DNA from: WGOA01 sp964429745
GTDB lineage: Bacteria; Bacteroidota; Bacteroidia; Chitinophagales; BACL12
DNA: 64,000 bases
Assembly (NCBI GenBank): GCA_964429745.1
Contig: CAYSDI010000002.1
Coordinates: forward strand, 50,231 to 114,230
Reading direction: 5' to 3'
The notes under the pieces are model-generated. The model was given only the letters and a program-made list of their open reading frames with translations. It was not told where the DNA came from and searched no databases. Position 1 is the stretch's first letter, and every line of letters begins with the position of its first letter. A program made the position numbers and the translations under genes. This document shows, piece by piece, positions 31,515 to 40,123 of this stretch.

Positions 31515-31802
31515 GGTTTGAATTTTAATGTGGAATTTTAGTGTGGACGACCGGCGAGAAGCCCGGCAATGTCTTTTTCCCGGCTGCGAGAGCGGTTTGG
31601 GACAGCCGCTTGGGTTATGGACTTAGCTAGCCCTTTGGGTTAAGAGATTCAGCTTGCTTTTGGCCGATTTGTCCAGCTTTTGAGACAGCCGCTTTAGGCT
31701 GATTTTTTGCTTGAGCTAAACTTTCAACACAAATATAGTTTACCCGGCTCAGAAAAACCAAATTTTCAGCGCGATTATCGCGATTTTGCCGACTTTGCTG
31801 CC

Positions 31803-32468
31803 ATGGGTCGAAAATTTCTGGACAAATCGCGGTCTCACGACGGGGAGCTCAAGCAGCGTTGGGCTGCTGCCTTGACGCCGCTGTTCATGGAACGGGGGCT
31901 TCGGAACTTCCCTATGGACGCGGTAGCCGCTGAATTGGGCGTCAGCAAAGCCACGCTGTACAAGCATTTCCGATCCCGCGAAGAAATCCTGGACTTGGCA
32001 TTGTTGCTTAAACTTGCAGAGATCCGGCGCTACCAGGCAAAGCTTAGCGATCCGGATTTGCCTTACCTGGAGCGATTTCTGGAAGCCCTGCAAATCGCTT
32101 CTTCAGAGCTGACCTCCATTTCCACCTTGTTTCTGGCCGACCTGAACGCGATGCATCCCAGAGTTTTTCAGCGCGTTCGGCATTTTATGGACGAAGCATT
32201 GGCGGCTCTTGGCGCCTTCTATGAAGAAGGGATTCGCCGGGGCGAATTGATTCCGGTTCCTCCTGCGGTGCTGGTGCTCACTGACGAACTGTTCTTCGCT
32301 AAACTTGCCGATCCTGATTTTCTGCAGGCGCGGGGCTTGTCGGTTCAGGAAGCGCTGGATGCTTACTTTATGCTCAAATTTGGGGGTATGTTTCGGCGCC
32401 CTTTGCTCGATTCTCCCCAAGTCAACCAACTGCTTTCGCGCTGGATGAATGGAAAACAGTCAGGCTAA
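31803..32468 (+). CDS. TetR-family transcriptional regulator
   Basis: A 221-residue regulator from the ATG at 31803; an open frame extends upstream but lacks TetR similarity. The DNA-binding helix-turn-helix is at about 38-56 (MDAVAAELGVSKATLYKHF). The C-terminal ligand domain is unlike any I can name. It is divergent from alkB, suggesting control of alkane or fatty-acid hydroxylation, and is followed by the thioredoxin-like gene. Confidence 0.88.
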   Translation: MGRKFLDKSRSHDGELKQRWAAALTPLFMERGLRNFPMDAVAAELGVSKATLYKHFRSREEILDLALLLKLAEIRRYQAKLSDPDLPYLERFLEALQIASSELTSISTLFLADLNAMHPRVFQRVRHFMDEALAALGAFYEEGIRRGELIPVPPAVLVLTDELFFAKLADPDFLQARGLSVQEALDAYFMLKFGGMFRRPLLDSPQVNQLLSRWMNGKQSG

Positions 32469-32540
32469 ACCTCTTTATGAGCAAAAACACGGACGTCCGG
32501 AAGTGGGAACTCTTGACCGGTTTAAATCGTTTGAATTAGC

Positions 32541-33146
32541 ATGAATTCTACAGAGCTCGCCATCACCCCAGATGTCCTTGAACAAGGCATGTCCTACGAT
32601 GCCTACAAACACTTGATGCGCACCCTATTGGATGCCGGCAAGACAACGGGTGCCAATCAAAGCCCGGAAATGGTCGGGTACACGGAACTGAACTGGCAGC
32701 GCATGCACCGCGTCGAAAAAACCGTGGTGTTGAAGCCTCAACTGCAGGAACGGTTGCGCACCCTGGAGCGCCCGGTGCACTGGTTAGTTTTGAGCGAACC
32801 TTGGTGCGGCGACGCGGCTGCTTCTGTCCCTGTTCTCCAACTGATGGCGGAGGCAAGTCCGGCGGTGCAACTGAGCTTGCTGCTCCGTGACGATCATTTG
32901 CCCCTCATGGATCGCTACCTGACGGACGGCGGTCGGGGAATTCCAAAATTGGTCGCCCTTGATCCGGGGACCCTTCACCCGATGTACACCTGGGGTCCGC
33001 GACCTGAACCCGCTCAAGAAATGGTTCGCGCTTACAAGGCCAATCCCAACCGGGAGCCTTATGCCGAATTTGTGATCCAACTACAGCTTTGGTACGCCAA
33101 AGATCGCGGTCAAACCATGCAGCAAGAATTCCTGCGTTTGATTTAA
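32541..33146 (+). CDS. Thioredoxin-fold family protein
   Basis: A 201-residue cytoplasmic protein of a thioredoxin-like family common in Bacteroidota and Bacillota. The redox site is reduced to one cysteine, Cys89 in EPWCGDAA, rather than CxxC. The cis-proline region is GIPKLV. It may act as a thiol oxidoreductase or bacillithiol-type protein; the target is unknown. The small gap to the rhomboid gene (12 bp) suggests co-transcription. Confidence 0.82.
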   Translation: MNSTELAITPDVLEQGMSYDAYKHLMRTLLDAGKTTGANQSPEMVGYTELNWQRMHRVEKTVVLKPQLQERLRTLERPVHWLVLSEPWCGDAAASVPVLQLMAEASPAVQLSLLLRDDHLPLMDRYLTDGGRGIPKLVALDPGTLHPMYTWGPRPEPAQEMVRAYKANPNREPYAEFVIQLQLWYAKDRGQTMQQEFLRLI

Positions 33147-33158
33147 AAACTATTTATA

Positions 33159-34073
33159 TTGATACGATTTATTGACATACGTAGAAATCAAGATTCGCAA
33201 GACGAAAACAACCCCGAAAGCGAGAATCAACACCTCTACCTGAGTTTGTTTTTTCCTATGCTGCTGGTGCTGCTCATCTGGATTGTCAAATTCTTTGAAC
33301 TCGGCAGCGGGATTGATCTTTCGGAGTTCGGGGTTTACCCGCGCAAGGTGTACGGCCTCATCGGCATTCTTACTGCCCCGTTAATTCACGATGATGTCAA
33401 GCACGCTTTTGCCAACAGCGTTCCGCTGCTGGTACTCGGTTTTCTGATGTACAACGCTTACCGAAAGGTGGCAATAAAAAGCGTGCTGATCATCTGGTTG
33501 TTGAGCGGTTTGGGCATATGGCTTATCGGCCGGCCAGCCTACCATATCGGGGCCAGCGGTGTGGTGTTTGGCATTAACTTTTTTATTTTCTTCTCCGGAC
33601 TTTTTCGGCTGGATATGCGCTCTCTGGCCCTTTCGCTGCTGGTGGCCTTTGCCTACGGCAGCATGGTTTGGGGAATTTTTCCGGTAGACTGGAAAATCAG
33701 TTTCGAGGCCCACGCCATGGGAGCCCTATCTGGGGTGGTGCTGGCCTGGTTGTACCGCGAGGTGGATCGCCCGCCAGCGGTGCATTGGGACGACGAGGAA
33801 ACGGATGGTCAACCCTCGTTGCAACCCGCGCCAATGCATCCTTCCCCATCGTCGTGGAGCGATACCGGGTGGCCCGCAGCGGGAGCCGTTTCCGCTACTC
33901 AAGCCCCTGCGGCAACCCGCCTGGAAGCATTCACGGGTACTCCTGATTCAGGCCGAGATCCTCAACCCGGTGGGCAACCTGAACTTAACTCCGAGCTGAA
34001 ATCCGATCCCGATCGACCATCGGTTCCAGGTTCGCCCGCCAGGTCATCTTCAGCTGATGGCGAAGGGGGATAG
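33159..34073 (+). CDS. Rhomboid-family intramembrane serine protease
   Basis: A 304-residue membrane protease from a TTG start; the next Met would remove part of the first helix. The catalytic dyad is Ser133 (HIGASGVVFG) and His185 (SFEAHAMGALSG). Six hydrophobic helices occupy about 28-205. The C-terminal about 95 residues are a Pro/Ser/Gly-rich tail after the last helix, probably disordered. Substrates are single-pass membrane proteins, none identified. Its stop overlaps the mnmD start by one base. Confidence 0.88.
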   Translation: MIRFIDIRRNQDSQDENNPESENQHLYLSLFFPMLLVLLIWIVKFFELGSGIDLSEFGVYPRKVYGLIGILTAPLIHDDVKHAFANSVPLLVLGFLMYNAYRKVAIKSVLIIWLLSGLGIWLIGRPAYHIGASGVVFGINFFIFFSGLFRLDMRSLALSLLVAFAYGSMVWGIFPVDWKISFEAHAMGALSGVVLAWLYREVDRPPAVHWDDEETDGQPSLQPAPMHPSPSSWSDTGWPAAGAVSATQAPAATRLEAFTGTPDSGRDPQPGGQPELNSELKSDPDRPSVPGSPARSSSADGEGG

Positions 34074-34861
34074 TGGACCCGACACAACAAGTCTATATGG
34101 AAAGCGCATTGGTGCCTACTGCGGACGGGTCGTGTACGGTTAAAGATGCCCGCACAGGCGAACACTACCATTCGCTCCACGGCGCAGAAACAGAATCGCG
34201 GCATGTTTTTATTAAAGCCGGACTGGAACAGGCCGTGGCTGAGTTTGAGGGTCCGTTGTTGGTGTTAGAAGTAGGATTCGGCACAGGACTCAACGCTTTG
34301 CTGACCTGGCAACATGCGTTGGCGAATCAACGACCTGTGCAGTACCTGGGGTTAGAGCCGTACCCATTGCCACAAGCCATTCTCCACGCCTTTCGAACCC
34401 CGGCCATGGAGGCCGACATGGCCCTTTGGCAGCCGGCTTTTTTGTCGCTCCACGGGTTGGCTTCACTCCCACCGTCGCAGAGCGAGCCTAAACCTTGGCC
34501 CGAAAAGCAAAAATCTTTGCAAGAATTTCAGAGAAACGAAGCGCTTGCCGCCTCTTTACCCGGCTTTTTTTCTTGCCAGGTGCTGCATAACCCGATACAA
34601 AACGCGGTCTTGCCGGATCAAATTCAGTTGGTGTACTACGATGCGTTCTCCCCTGAGCGGGACCCTGCTTTATGGACAGCAGATATCTGGAAAAAATTGT
34701 TTCTATTGCTCGCTCCGGGTGCCGTGCTGGTGACCTATTGCGCCAAGGGAAGTGTGCGCAGGGCCTTGGGCGAAGTGGGATTTACCGTCGAGCGACTGCC
34801 TGGTCCACCCATTAAACGGCACATGCTTCGCGCAGTCAAACCCCGTCACAAGCACACCTGA
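34073..34861 (+). CDS. mnmD: tRNA 5-methylaminomethyl-2-thiouridine methyltransferase MnmD
   Basis: A 262-residue SAM methyltransferase of the MnmD type, the stand-alone version of the MnmC methyltransferase half, which makes mnm5s2U at position 34 of certain tRNAs. SAM motif I is LEVGFGTGLNALL and the substrate-site segment is VYYDAFSPERDPALW. The GTG start overlaps the rhomboid stop. A 30-residue Lys/Glu/Pro-rich insertion precedes LPGFFSC. An FAD oxidoreductase lies 266 bp downstream. Confidence 0.9.
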   Translation: MDPTQQVYMESALVPTADGSCTVKDARTGEHYHSLHGAETESRHVFIKAGLEQAVAEFEGPLLVLEVGFGTGLNALLTWQHALANQRPVQYLGLEPYPLPQAILHAFRTPAMEADMALWQPAFLSLHGLASLPPSQSEPKPWPEKQKSLQEFQRNEALAASLPGFFSCQVLHNPIQNAVLPDQIQLVYYDAFSPERDPALWTADIWKKLFLLLAPGAVLVTYCAKGSVRRALGEVGFTVERLPGPPIKRHMLRAVKPRHKHT

Positions 34862-35041
34862 TCTGACCGTGCGAAACGCGGGTGATGCGCCTACTTTTGA
34901 TGCATAACACGACGGCAACACTTCTGGCGAAAGCGACGCGAAACGAAAGCATGACGGGGCCTAAAATCAGGCAACGGAAGCTCAGAAAAGCGGTGATCGC
35001 GCAGCAAGCGTCCACGATAAATCCTCCCTTAGTTTGCTCGT

Positions 35042-35079
35042 TTGCCCGGCGATCCTAGATTGCCGGGCAACGTGTTTTT
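35042..35079 (+). terminator. Probable intrinsic terminator after mnmD
   Basis: TTGCCCGGC (35042-35050) and GCCGGGCAA (35062-35070) form a perfect 9-bp stem with an 11-nt loop; five T follow at 35075-35079 after CGTG. Confidence 0.55.
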
Positions 35080-35115
35080 GGGAACTTCCGAAGCGCATGC
35101 ACCCGGGTTGCAGTG

Positions 35116-35123
35116 TAGCTTTG
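35116..35123 (+). promoter_or_regulatory. -7 box 4 nt before a GTG start
   Basis: TAGCTTTG, a perfect match, is followed by GCGC and the GTG at 35128. No convincing -33 TTG at the normal spacing is visible. The layout is the same as at udk. Confidence 0.5.
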
Positions 35124-35127
35124 GCGC

Positions 35128-36270
35128 GTGCGCGAGCAACAAGACAATGCGGTGTTGGTGTTGGGCTTTGGCATTGCCGGCGCCTTGGTGTGCTGGTTCT
35201 TGCACAAAAACAACATAAAATATGTTGTGGTGGACGATGCCGCACCAGGTAGCTCTAGTCCTGTTGCTGCGGGGTTGATCAATCCTGTGGCTGGTCGAAG
35301 CTTGGCGCTGGCACACGAACTGGATCGTTTTCTGCCTTTCGCCCGGGATACTTACCAACAACTCGGCGAATTTCTGGGCCAAAAGTTTTGGGTGGATCGG
35401 GAGTTTTGGACCTTGCTCCGCGATGACCACGAGCGCGAACAATGGCAAACCAGAGCCCTGGACCCTGCGGTGCATGCTTACCTGGCTCCGGAGGATCTGG
35501 ACCAATTTCCCCCCGCCCACTCGCGTGCAGAAGCGGGCATGGCGCGCGTTCGGGGAGGCGGTCAGGTCTTATTTGGGCAGTTGCTCCAGGCTTTTTCGGA
35601 ATTCCTGGAGCGCGAAGGGCGCCTGCTCCGACAGCCTTTCCACTATGCCGACCTTGAGCCGGGACGTTCAGATGGATCGGCCACTTCTTCCTGGACGTAC
35701 CGTGGAGAGTCCTGGTGCGCCGTGCTTTTTTGCGAAGGATACCGGGCTCGTTACAATCCGTGGTTCGCCCATTTGCCCTGGCGCGTCAATCGGGGCCAGC
35801 GCCTGTTGCTGAAGATACCGGGATTGATGCCAAGCACGGATAGTGCAACCGCCATTTGGCGCAAACAAGGCCTGCTGGTGCCACTTGGGTCAGACCAATA
35901 CTGGCTCGGTTCTGTGAACGACTGGGACCAGGATAGCCCTGAACCTACAGAGGCCGCAAGGCTTAGTCTGTTGGCTATGCTGCACACCATGACCGATGTC
36001 CCTGGCCAGGTGTTGGACATCAGCGCCGGCATCCGCCCGGTATTGCAGGATCGAAAGCCTGTGGCCGGATTCCATCCGCAGCACCCATCGCTCGGCTTGC
36101 TCAATGGACTGGGGACCAAGGGCGCGCTGCTCGGTCCCTGGTACGCCTCGGCGTTGGTTGACGCACTTGCCGATGAGCAGTTGAACGCGAGGCCAGGTTT
36201 TTCCAAAAGCGTCCAAGAGGACGCGGAGGTTATGCTCCGAAGCGTAAGCCCGTCCCGCTTTAACGGGTAG
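35128..36270 (+). CDS. FAD-dependent oxidoreductase (DAO family)
   Basis: A 380-residue flavoprotein. The N-terminal dinucleotide-binding motif is VLVLGFGIAGALVCWFL followed by an acidic strand end (VVVDD), and the DAO-type VAAGLINPVAGR segment. Near the C-terminus GIRPVLQDRKPVAGF and NGLGTKGALLGPW match the FAD-contact region of the DAO superfamily. Proximity to mnmD raises the possibility that it is the separate counterpart of the FAD half of MnmC, which removes the carboxymethyl group from cmnm5s2U. Glycine-oxidase-like activity is the alternative. Confidence 0.85.
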   Translation: MREQQDNAVLVLGFGIAGALVCWFLHKNNIKYVVVDDAAPGSSSPVAAGLINPVAGRSLALAHELDRFLPFARDTYQQLGEFLGQKFWVDREFWTLLRDDHEREQWQTRALDPAVHAYLAPEDLDQFPPAHSRAEAGMARVRGGGQVLFGQLLQAFSEFLEREGRLLRQPFHYADLEPGRSDGSATSSWTYRGESWCAVLFCEGYRARYNPWFAHLPWRVNRGQRLLLKIPGLMPSTDSATAIWRKQGLLVPLGSDQYWLGSVNDWDQDSPEPTEAARLSLLAMLHTMTDVPGQVLDISAGIRPVLQDRKPVAGFHPQHPSLGLLNGLGTKGALLGPWYASALVDALADEQLNARPGFSKSVQEDAEVMLRSVSPSRFNG

Positions 36271-36370
36271 TCGTGCTGCGGCTTTCTCCTTTACTTCGCA
36301 GGGGGCCGATTTATTCCAGCATTCTATGGCCAGCTGGGTTGTGACCACGCGCTGGCCTCCTAAACCTGCT

Positions 36371-39300
36371 ATGACGTTTCGCCGTTTCCTCTTCTTCCTG
36401 CTTCTGTTTGTGGCTGCAGCGCAATGCTTTGCCCAACAATACGACTTCCGCTATTGGTCGGTGGCAGATGGTCTTCCAAAAGCAGGCGTCTACGCAGTTT
36501 TTCAAGACAGCCGGGGCTATTTATGGGTGGGAACCGAAGGTGGTGGAGCGGTGCGCTTTGATGGCCGTGTGTTTCAAACTTTTGGGCTCGGGTCGGGGCT
36601 GGCCGGACTTGATGTCCGCGCAATGGCAGAGGACAGCCAGGGCAGGATGTGGTTTGGCTCGGAACAAAGCAGCGACGGAAGTGGCAGTTTGTCCTGCTAC
36701 GATGGACGAAAGTGGAAAACCTTTGCCCTTCCGGAAGGTCACGCACCCGTTCAGGATCAGACGGAGGAAAATACATCAGCAAGTTCCGAAAGCCGCAGCT
36801 GGACAAACCGTTCGCCCGACGCAAGCGCCCCGGATATCCGCTGCATGAGTGTTCAAGCGGCAGACCCCGAAAAGGGCAGATCTGCAGAACGGCTTTGGTT
36901 GGGCACGGCCGATCGCGGTCTGCTTTGCCTCCAGGATGGTCAGTGGGTTGGCGTTGAGGGCTTGCAAGGGCTGCCAAAAAGCCCGGTACGCGCATTAATG
37001 ACCGATGCGCAGGGAAGATTGTGGATAGGCACTGATGCCGGACCGGCCGTGCTGGAAGGCGACCAGCTTCGCGTATTTGGCATTGCCGACGGGCTGCAAC
37101 CCAGAGCCGTGTTGTGCTTGTTTCAGGACCGGGAAGGCCAGATTTGGATGGGTACTGAAAAAGGTGCGCTGCGCTATGATGGATCGTCATTTTACCTGCT
37201 CACCCACTCGGATGGCCTGATCCATCCCCGCGTTCGGGCAATTAGCCAGGACCGTCAGGGCCGGCTGTGGTTCGGGACGTTTAGCGGGCTGAGCCGCTAC
37301 AACGGAAGTTCATTTGAAAACTTTGGTCCGGAGAACGGGTTGGCCTCCGAACGCATTCGAAGTTTGCTCGTTGATCGCGAGGGAAACCTATGGTTGGGCA
37401 CGTATTTCGGAGGAATTGCCCGTTTCCGCAGCGACGCTTTTGTTCACTACGGGGGCCGCGACGGCTTGCCGGCAGCGGTAGTCCGGGACATAGCGGCTGG
37501 CAACGGTACGCTGGCGCTCGCCACCTGGGAGGGCCTGGTTGTGCTCCGCCAAGGCAAGGTCGAGCGGCTGGATACCCTGCAGGGACTGCCCTCCCAAACC
37601 CTCGAGGCTGTGGCCGTGGATGCGCGGGACCGCATTTGGATGGGGTATGGCAACGGAGGGCTCGGGCTGCTCGAAAATGGTGTGCTTCGCAATTTCCCCC
37701 TTCCACCAGAAGCAGTCAAAAGCCCAATCCGGCAAATGGCGGCAGATGCCCTTGGTCCACTCTGGTTCCTGACGGAGAGCGGCATGCTTTTTGTCGCTAC
37801 TGTGCCTCCCGAAACGGCAACCGTGGCATTCAATGCTTGGGGTTTTGCCGGAAAAGGCGCGTTGCTCTGCGCGGCCAAAAACGGGGGAATTTGGCTCGGT
37901 ACACAAAGCGGCGACATCGTTCATGTGCAGGAAACTGAGGCACGGACTGCTGTGGAAAACCAGCATATGGCGCCGTTGACGACGCTCCCTCCCAACTGGC
38001 GAGGGCCGCTTTTAGCGCTAGCCGAGGCCCTGGACGGATCGTTGTGGGCTGGTGGCACAGCAGGGCAACTGGCGCGCTGGAACGGCAAAACCTGGACCCT
38101 TTTTGATGCGCTCCAACCCCAGATCGGGCTGGACATTGGAAACCTTGTTTTTGACCACAAGGAACAGTTGTGGCTGACACTGGATCGGGGTTTGCGACGC
38201 ATAACATTAGATAACGAGGGTATGCCAAGCAATTTGCGCACTTACGACGAGCGCGATGGCTTTCGGGCCGGTGCGGCGCTGCCCGGTGCCGCCCAGGTAG
38301 ATGACCGGGGCCGTCTTTGGTTCGGGACCTCCAAGGGCTTGAGCAGTTTTAGCGCCACACCCCAGGATACGGTAGGGATTGCACCGCTGGTCCATCTGGA
38401 ATCGCTGCGCCTGTTTTCGGAGCAGTCCAATTGGGAACAATCTGCCGATTCGGTTTTGCCTTGGTCGGGATTGCCCCATCAACTGGAGCTGGCTTCGAAC
38501 CAAAACCACCTGACGTTTGAATTTTCAGGCATTTCGCTAGGTGCTCCGGCATCCGTCCGCTACCGCTGGAAACTGTCGGGCTTTGACGCCGAATGGGTCG
38601 AAGGGGGCGATCGGCGCTTTGCGACATATTCCAACCTCCCACCTGGTTCCTACCGCTTTCTGGTTTACGCGGCCGATGCTGAAGGGCGCTGGAGTAACGT
38701 GCCCGCATCATTCTCCTTCCAAATTCGCCGGCCGGTTTGGAGCCACCCGTTGATGATCGCCGGGATTGCGCTCCTGGTCGTTCTCACTTTTTTTGGGACG
38801 GTCAGCCTTAGAACGGCGGCTATCGCCCGGAGCAAAGCTGTGCTGGACCAAAAAGTTCGGGAGCAAACCGCAGTCATCGCCGGGCAAAAAACGGCGTTAG
38901 AAGGGGCACTTTTCCAAGCGCAAACAGCGCAAAATGCTGCCGAGCACAGCGAAAAAGCCAAGGAAATGTTCCTGGCCAACATGAGCCACGAGATCCGAAC
39001 GCCAATGAATGCTATCCAGGGCATGACAAAACTCTTGCTCAATCAACAGCCGCCGCAAAGCCAGCTCAAATACCTGAAAGGCATTCAACAAAGTTCCGAA
39101 AACCTGTTGGTCATCATCAACGACATCCTCGATTTCTCCAAGATCGAAGCCGGACAGATGGTTTTTGAGCAAACAAATTTTTGCCTCCGCGAGGTGCTCG
39201 AAGGGGTGGAATTGCTGTTCGCCCAAAAAGCAGCAGAAAAAAACATCAATTTTACGTATTCAACTGATTCAGAAGTGCCCGAATGGCTGGTTGGCGATTC

Positions 39301-40123
39301 GGCGAGGTTAACCCAAGTGTTGATTAACCTGACCGGCAATGCCCTCAAATTCACGCATGAAGGCAGCGTGACCATCCACGTAAAGCCGGTTGCCCAACAA
39401 AAGATTGGCCCAAAGGCTGCATCCCTCGAATTTGCCGTCCGGGATACAGGCATTGGAATACCTCTGAATCGGCAGAAAGACATTTTTGAAAGTTTTACAC
39501 AAGCGACCGACAACACCACCCGTCTTTACGGGGGCACCGGTTTGGGTCTGTCTATCTGCAAACAGCTGGTGGAACAACAGGGTGGCAAAATTTGGGTAAC
39601 CAGCCAGGTTGGTTCGGGCAGCGTCTTTGCCTTCATGCTGACCTTTGGCCAAGGCCTGCCAATGCAGGAAGAACAGTCTGGGGCATCCATGAACCATCCG
39701 ATTCTGGAAAACTTGCGGATTCTATTGCTAGAAGACAATGCCTTTAACCAAATTGTGGCTTGCGATACGCTGGAGGCCCTCCTACCCGGGGTGCATATTC
39801 AGGTAGCGGAGAATGGGCGCGAAGGGCTTTATTTCCTGGAGCAAGCGCCGTTTGACGTAGTCCTTGTCGACCTGGGTATGCCCTTGATGGACGGGTACCA
39901 AACCGCTGAAGTCATTCGCGCCCATGCGGAAGTCCGTATCAGAAAGACTCCGCTCATCGCCATGACCGCCAGCGTTACCCAGGCAGAAATAGACCGCTGC
40001 TTTGAAACAGGAATGGACGAATATGTTCCCAAACCTTTTAGCGCTGCGGACCTTGTTCAGAAGATCATGACTCAGGTGAACCGCCATCGGAATACCTCTT
40101 TGCCTAAGCCAAAGACTCCATGA
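36371..40123 (+). CDS. Hybrid sensor kinase with two-component propeller sensor
   Basis: A 1250-residue inner-membrane hybrid kinase. The ATG at 36371 gives a good signal/anchor (MTFRRFLFFLLLFVAAAQ). The periplasmic part holds about 13-14 Reg_prop repeats with the core LWxGT (for example GYLWVGTEGG, RIWMGYGNGG), enough for two seven-bladed propellers, then a Y_Y_Y domain (YRWKLSGFDAEWVEG) and one membrane helix. The cytoplasmic part has HisKA (His873 in NMSHEIRTPMN), HATPase (GNALKFT, DTGIGI, GGTGLGLSI) and a receiver with Asp1167 (VLVDLGMP). There is no AraC-type output, unlike classical HTCS proteins, so signal must leave via an Hpt protein, probably the one at 41621. Confidence 0.92.
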   Translation: MTFRRFLFFLLLFVAAAQCFAQQYDFRYWSVADGLPKAGVYAVFQDSRGYLWVGTEGGGAVRFDGRVFQTFGLGSGLAGLDVRAMAEDSQGRMWFGSEQSSDGSGSLSCYDGRKWKTFALPEGHAPVQDQTEENTSASSESRSWTNRSPDASAPDIRCMSVQAADPEKGRSAERLWLGTADRGLLCLQDGQWVGVEGLQGLPKSPVRALMTDAQGRLWIGTDAGPAVLEGDQLRVFGIADGLQPRAVLCLFQDREGQIWMGTEKGALRYDGSSFYLLTHSDGLIHPRVRAISQDRQGRLWFGTFSGLSRYNGSSFENFGPENGLASERIRSLLVDREGNLWLGTYFGGIARFRSDAFVHYGGRDGLPAAVVRDIAAGNGTLALATWEGLVVLRQGKVERLDTLQGLPSQTLEAVAVDARDRIWMGYGNGGLGLLENGVLRNFPLPPEAVKSPIRQMAADALGPLWFLTESGMLFVATVPPETATVAFNAWGFAGKGALLCAAKNGGIWLGTQSGDIVHVQETEARTAVENQHMAPLTTLPPNWRGPLLALAEALDGSLWAGGTAGQLARWNGKTWTLFDALQPQIGLDIGNLVFDHKEQLWLTLDRGLRRITLDNEGMPSNLRTYDERDGFRAGAALPGAAQVDDRGRLWFGTSKGLSSFSATPQDTVGIAPLVHLESLRLFSEQSNWEQSADSVLPWSGLPHQLELASNQNHLTFEFSGISLGAPASVRYRWKLSGFDAEWVEGGDRRFATYSNLPPGSYRFLVYAADAEGRWSNVPASFSFQIRRPVWSHPLMIAGIALLVVLTFFGTVSLRTAAIARSKAVLDQKVREQTAVIAGQKTALEGALFQAQTAQNAAEHSEKAKEMFLANMSHEIRTPMNAIQGMTKLLLNQQPPQSQLKYLKGIQQSSENLLVIINDILDFSKIEAGQMVFEQTNFCLREVLEGVELLFAQKAAEKNINFTYSTDSEVPEWLVGDSARLTQVLINLTGNALKFTHEGSVTIHVKPVAQQKIGPKAASLEFAVRDTGIGIPLNRQKDIFESFTQATDNTTRLYGGTGLGLSICKQLVEQQGGKIWVTSQVGSGSVFAFMLTFGQGLPMQEEQSGASMNHPILENLRILLLEDNAFNQIVACDTLEALLPGVHIQVAENGREGLYFLEQAPFDVVLVDLGMPLMDGYQTAEVIRAHAEVRIRKTPLIAMTASVTQAEIDRCFETGMDEYVPKPFSAADLVQKIMTQVNRHRNTSLPKPKTP

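Noticed and set aside
34862..35127. Possible tRNA or other structured RNA between mnmD and the FAD gene.
   Set aside because: No T-loop (GGTTCGAATCC-like) or acceptor pairing is found; the only clear structure is a terminator-like hairpin.
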